From contig CP143430.1 of the NCBI GenBank assembly GCA_039636795.1, positions 4,526,001 to 4,590,000 on the forward strand: 64,000 nucleotides of DNA. Direction: 5' to 3'. Shown here piece by piece: positions 63,354 to 64,000 of the stretch (within the stretch, counting starts at the first letter, position 1; every line of letters starts with the position of its first letter). The notes under the pieces are model-generated. The model made no database searches and had not been told where the DNA came from. It saw only the letters and a list, made by a program, of their open reading frames with translations. This DNA is from Micrococcaceae bacterium Sec5.1. GTDB taxonomy: Bacteria > Actinomycetota > Actinomycetes > Actinomycetales > Micrococcaceae. The translations under genes and the position numbers were made by a program.

Positions 63354-64000
63354 GCGCCACAACCTTTGGAACCGCCAACGAGGACAACACGCTCCTGACC
63401 AAAGCGGACAGCAAAGCAGTACGACGCCGGTCGCTCGCCTTGCTGGGCTCGCTGATCCGCCCGGTGCGGTTGCGCTTCTGGATGACGATCGTGATGGTGG
63501 TGGTTTCGCAGCTCACCCGCGTGGCCGGGCCAGCCCTGATTGCTTTTGGCATCGACACCGCGTTGCCCGCATTGCAAGCCGGTGACAATGGTCCGCTGAT
63601 GCTCGCCGGTGCGTTGTACTTGGCCGCAGCCGTCGCTACCGCTGCAATGACTGCTCTCTACGTAACGTCCACAGCCCAATTGAGCCAGGCCATGCTGCTG
63701 GACCTCCGGGTCCGCGTGTTCAGGCACACCCAGCGGTTGAGCCTTGAATTCCATGAGAAGTACACGTCTGGTCGCATCATCGCCCGCCAAACCTCGGACC
63801 TCGAGGCCCTACGGGAATTGCTGGACTCCGGCGTGAGCTCGCTGGCTTCGGGCATGCTGTTTATGCTCTTCACAGCATTCACGGTGTTTGCCTTGGACTG
63901 GCGCAGTGGATTGATCATGCTTGCGGCGGGTGTGCCCATGTTCTTACTCGCGCGCTGGTACCAAAAGCATTCCCAGATCGCGTTCCGGGAATCCCGGGTG
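63350..64000 (+). CDS. ABC exporter subunit 2, N-terminal part
   Basis: 217 codons before the window edge. The GTG at 63350 overlaps the stop of subunit 1 (GTGA), and GAGGAGG lies seven bases before it. The protein begins [16 protein letters not shown] (read as Met at position 1), with the exporter membrane domain from about residue 35: [20 protein letters not shown], then [20 protein letters not shown] and [20 protein letters not shown]. The ATPase domain is beyond the window. It should carry the intact catalytic Glu if the pair is heterodimeric. Confidence 0.88.
   Translation, partial: MSATTFGTANEDNTLLTKADSKAVRRRSLALLGSLIRPVRLRFWMTIVMVVVSQLTRVAGPALIAFGIDTALPALQAGDNGPLMLAGALYLAAAVATAAMTALYVTSTAQLSQAMLLDLRVRVFRHTQRLSLEFHEKYTSGRIIARQTSDLEALRELLDSGVSSLASGMLFMLFTAFTVFALDWRSGLIMLAAGVPMFLLARWYQKHSQIAFRESRV

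Overview
The window is about 63% GC, and almost every gene is of a kind found in high-GC Actinobacteria. Gene content and order suggest a Micrococcaceae chromosome of the Arthrobacter/Paenarthrobacter type: KtrAB, an LldR-LldD pair, an actinobacterial tad (pilus) operon of the Rv3654c-Rv3660c type, carbohydrate ABC transporters that lack their own ATPase, and MarP, GlxR-like Crp and PonA2-like genes. The genus is inferred from content and was not tested by a search. No rRNA, tRNA, insertion sequence, prophage or CRISPR array was seen.

Layout. 0-5 kb: a catabolic operon on the minus strand (enolase-superfamily dehydratase, KdgD, NAD-dependent epimerase, Gfo/Idh/MocA oxidoreductase) that looks like sugar-acid/uronate degradation. 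A LacI regulator is divergent from it, with a palindromic operator between. 5-7 kb: LldR-type GntR regulator and L-lactate dehydrogenase, with three operator-like palindromes between them. 7-14 kb: glutamate dehydrogenase, ArsR regulator, small membrane protein, AcuC-like deacetylase, KtrB-KtrA potassium uptake, ProC. 14-17 kb: TIM-barrel isomerase, Ppx/GppA phosphatase, SseB-like protein. 17-25 kb: TopA, HTH regulator, HemK-like methyltransferase, two related lipoproteins, TrhO, GNAT. 25-33.4 kb: MrfA-type helicase and a convergent seven-gene tad operon (ssd, tadA, tadB, tadC, Flp-like pilin, TadE, TadE-like), whose pilin region carries three different short tandem repeats. 33.5-42 kb: exonuclease-less PolA-family polymerase, CHAD protein, YegP-like protein, CoA-type Nudix, Nth, membrane protein, acetyl-CoA synthetase. 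42-53.4 kb: accessory block with a DeoR regulator, a MacB-like ABC transporter, and an 8-kb alpha-galactoside module (LacI, Gfo/Idh, two permeases, binding lipoprotein, GH36 alpha-galactosidase). 53.5-61.4 kb: conserved actinobacterial block with AroQ, MarP protease, Crp/GlxR, Nudix, RidA, DUF4177, bifunctional PBP and metallophosphoesterase. 61.5 kb to the end: heterodimeric ABC exporter, with the second subunit cut by the window edge.

Most notable is a family of short tandem arrays with a period of about 32 bp and a shared GTGAGAGA core. They fill three convergent intergenic gaps almost wall to wall (45201-45339, 53394-53566, 56241-56449). Two of them exactly bracket the alpha-galactoside module. 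Two other convergent gaps carry long near-perfect inverted repeats (4954-5018, 7157-7204). The combination of exact helical phasing, restriction to convergent 3' ends and bracketing of a sugar module has no explanation among the ordinary features of the window.
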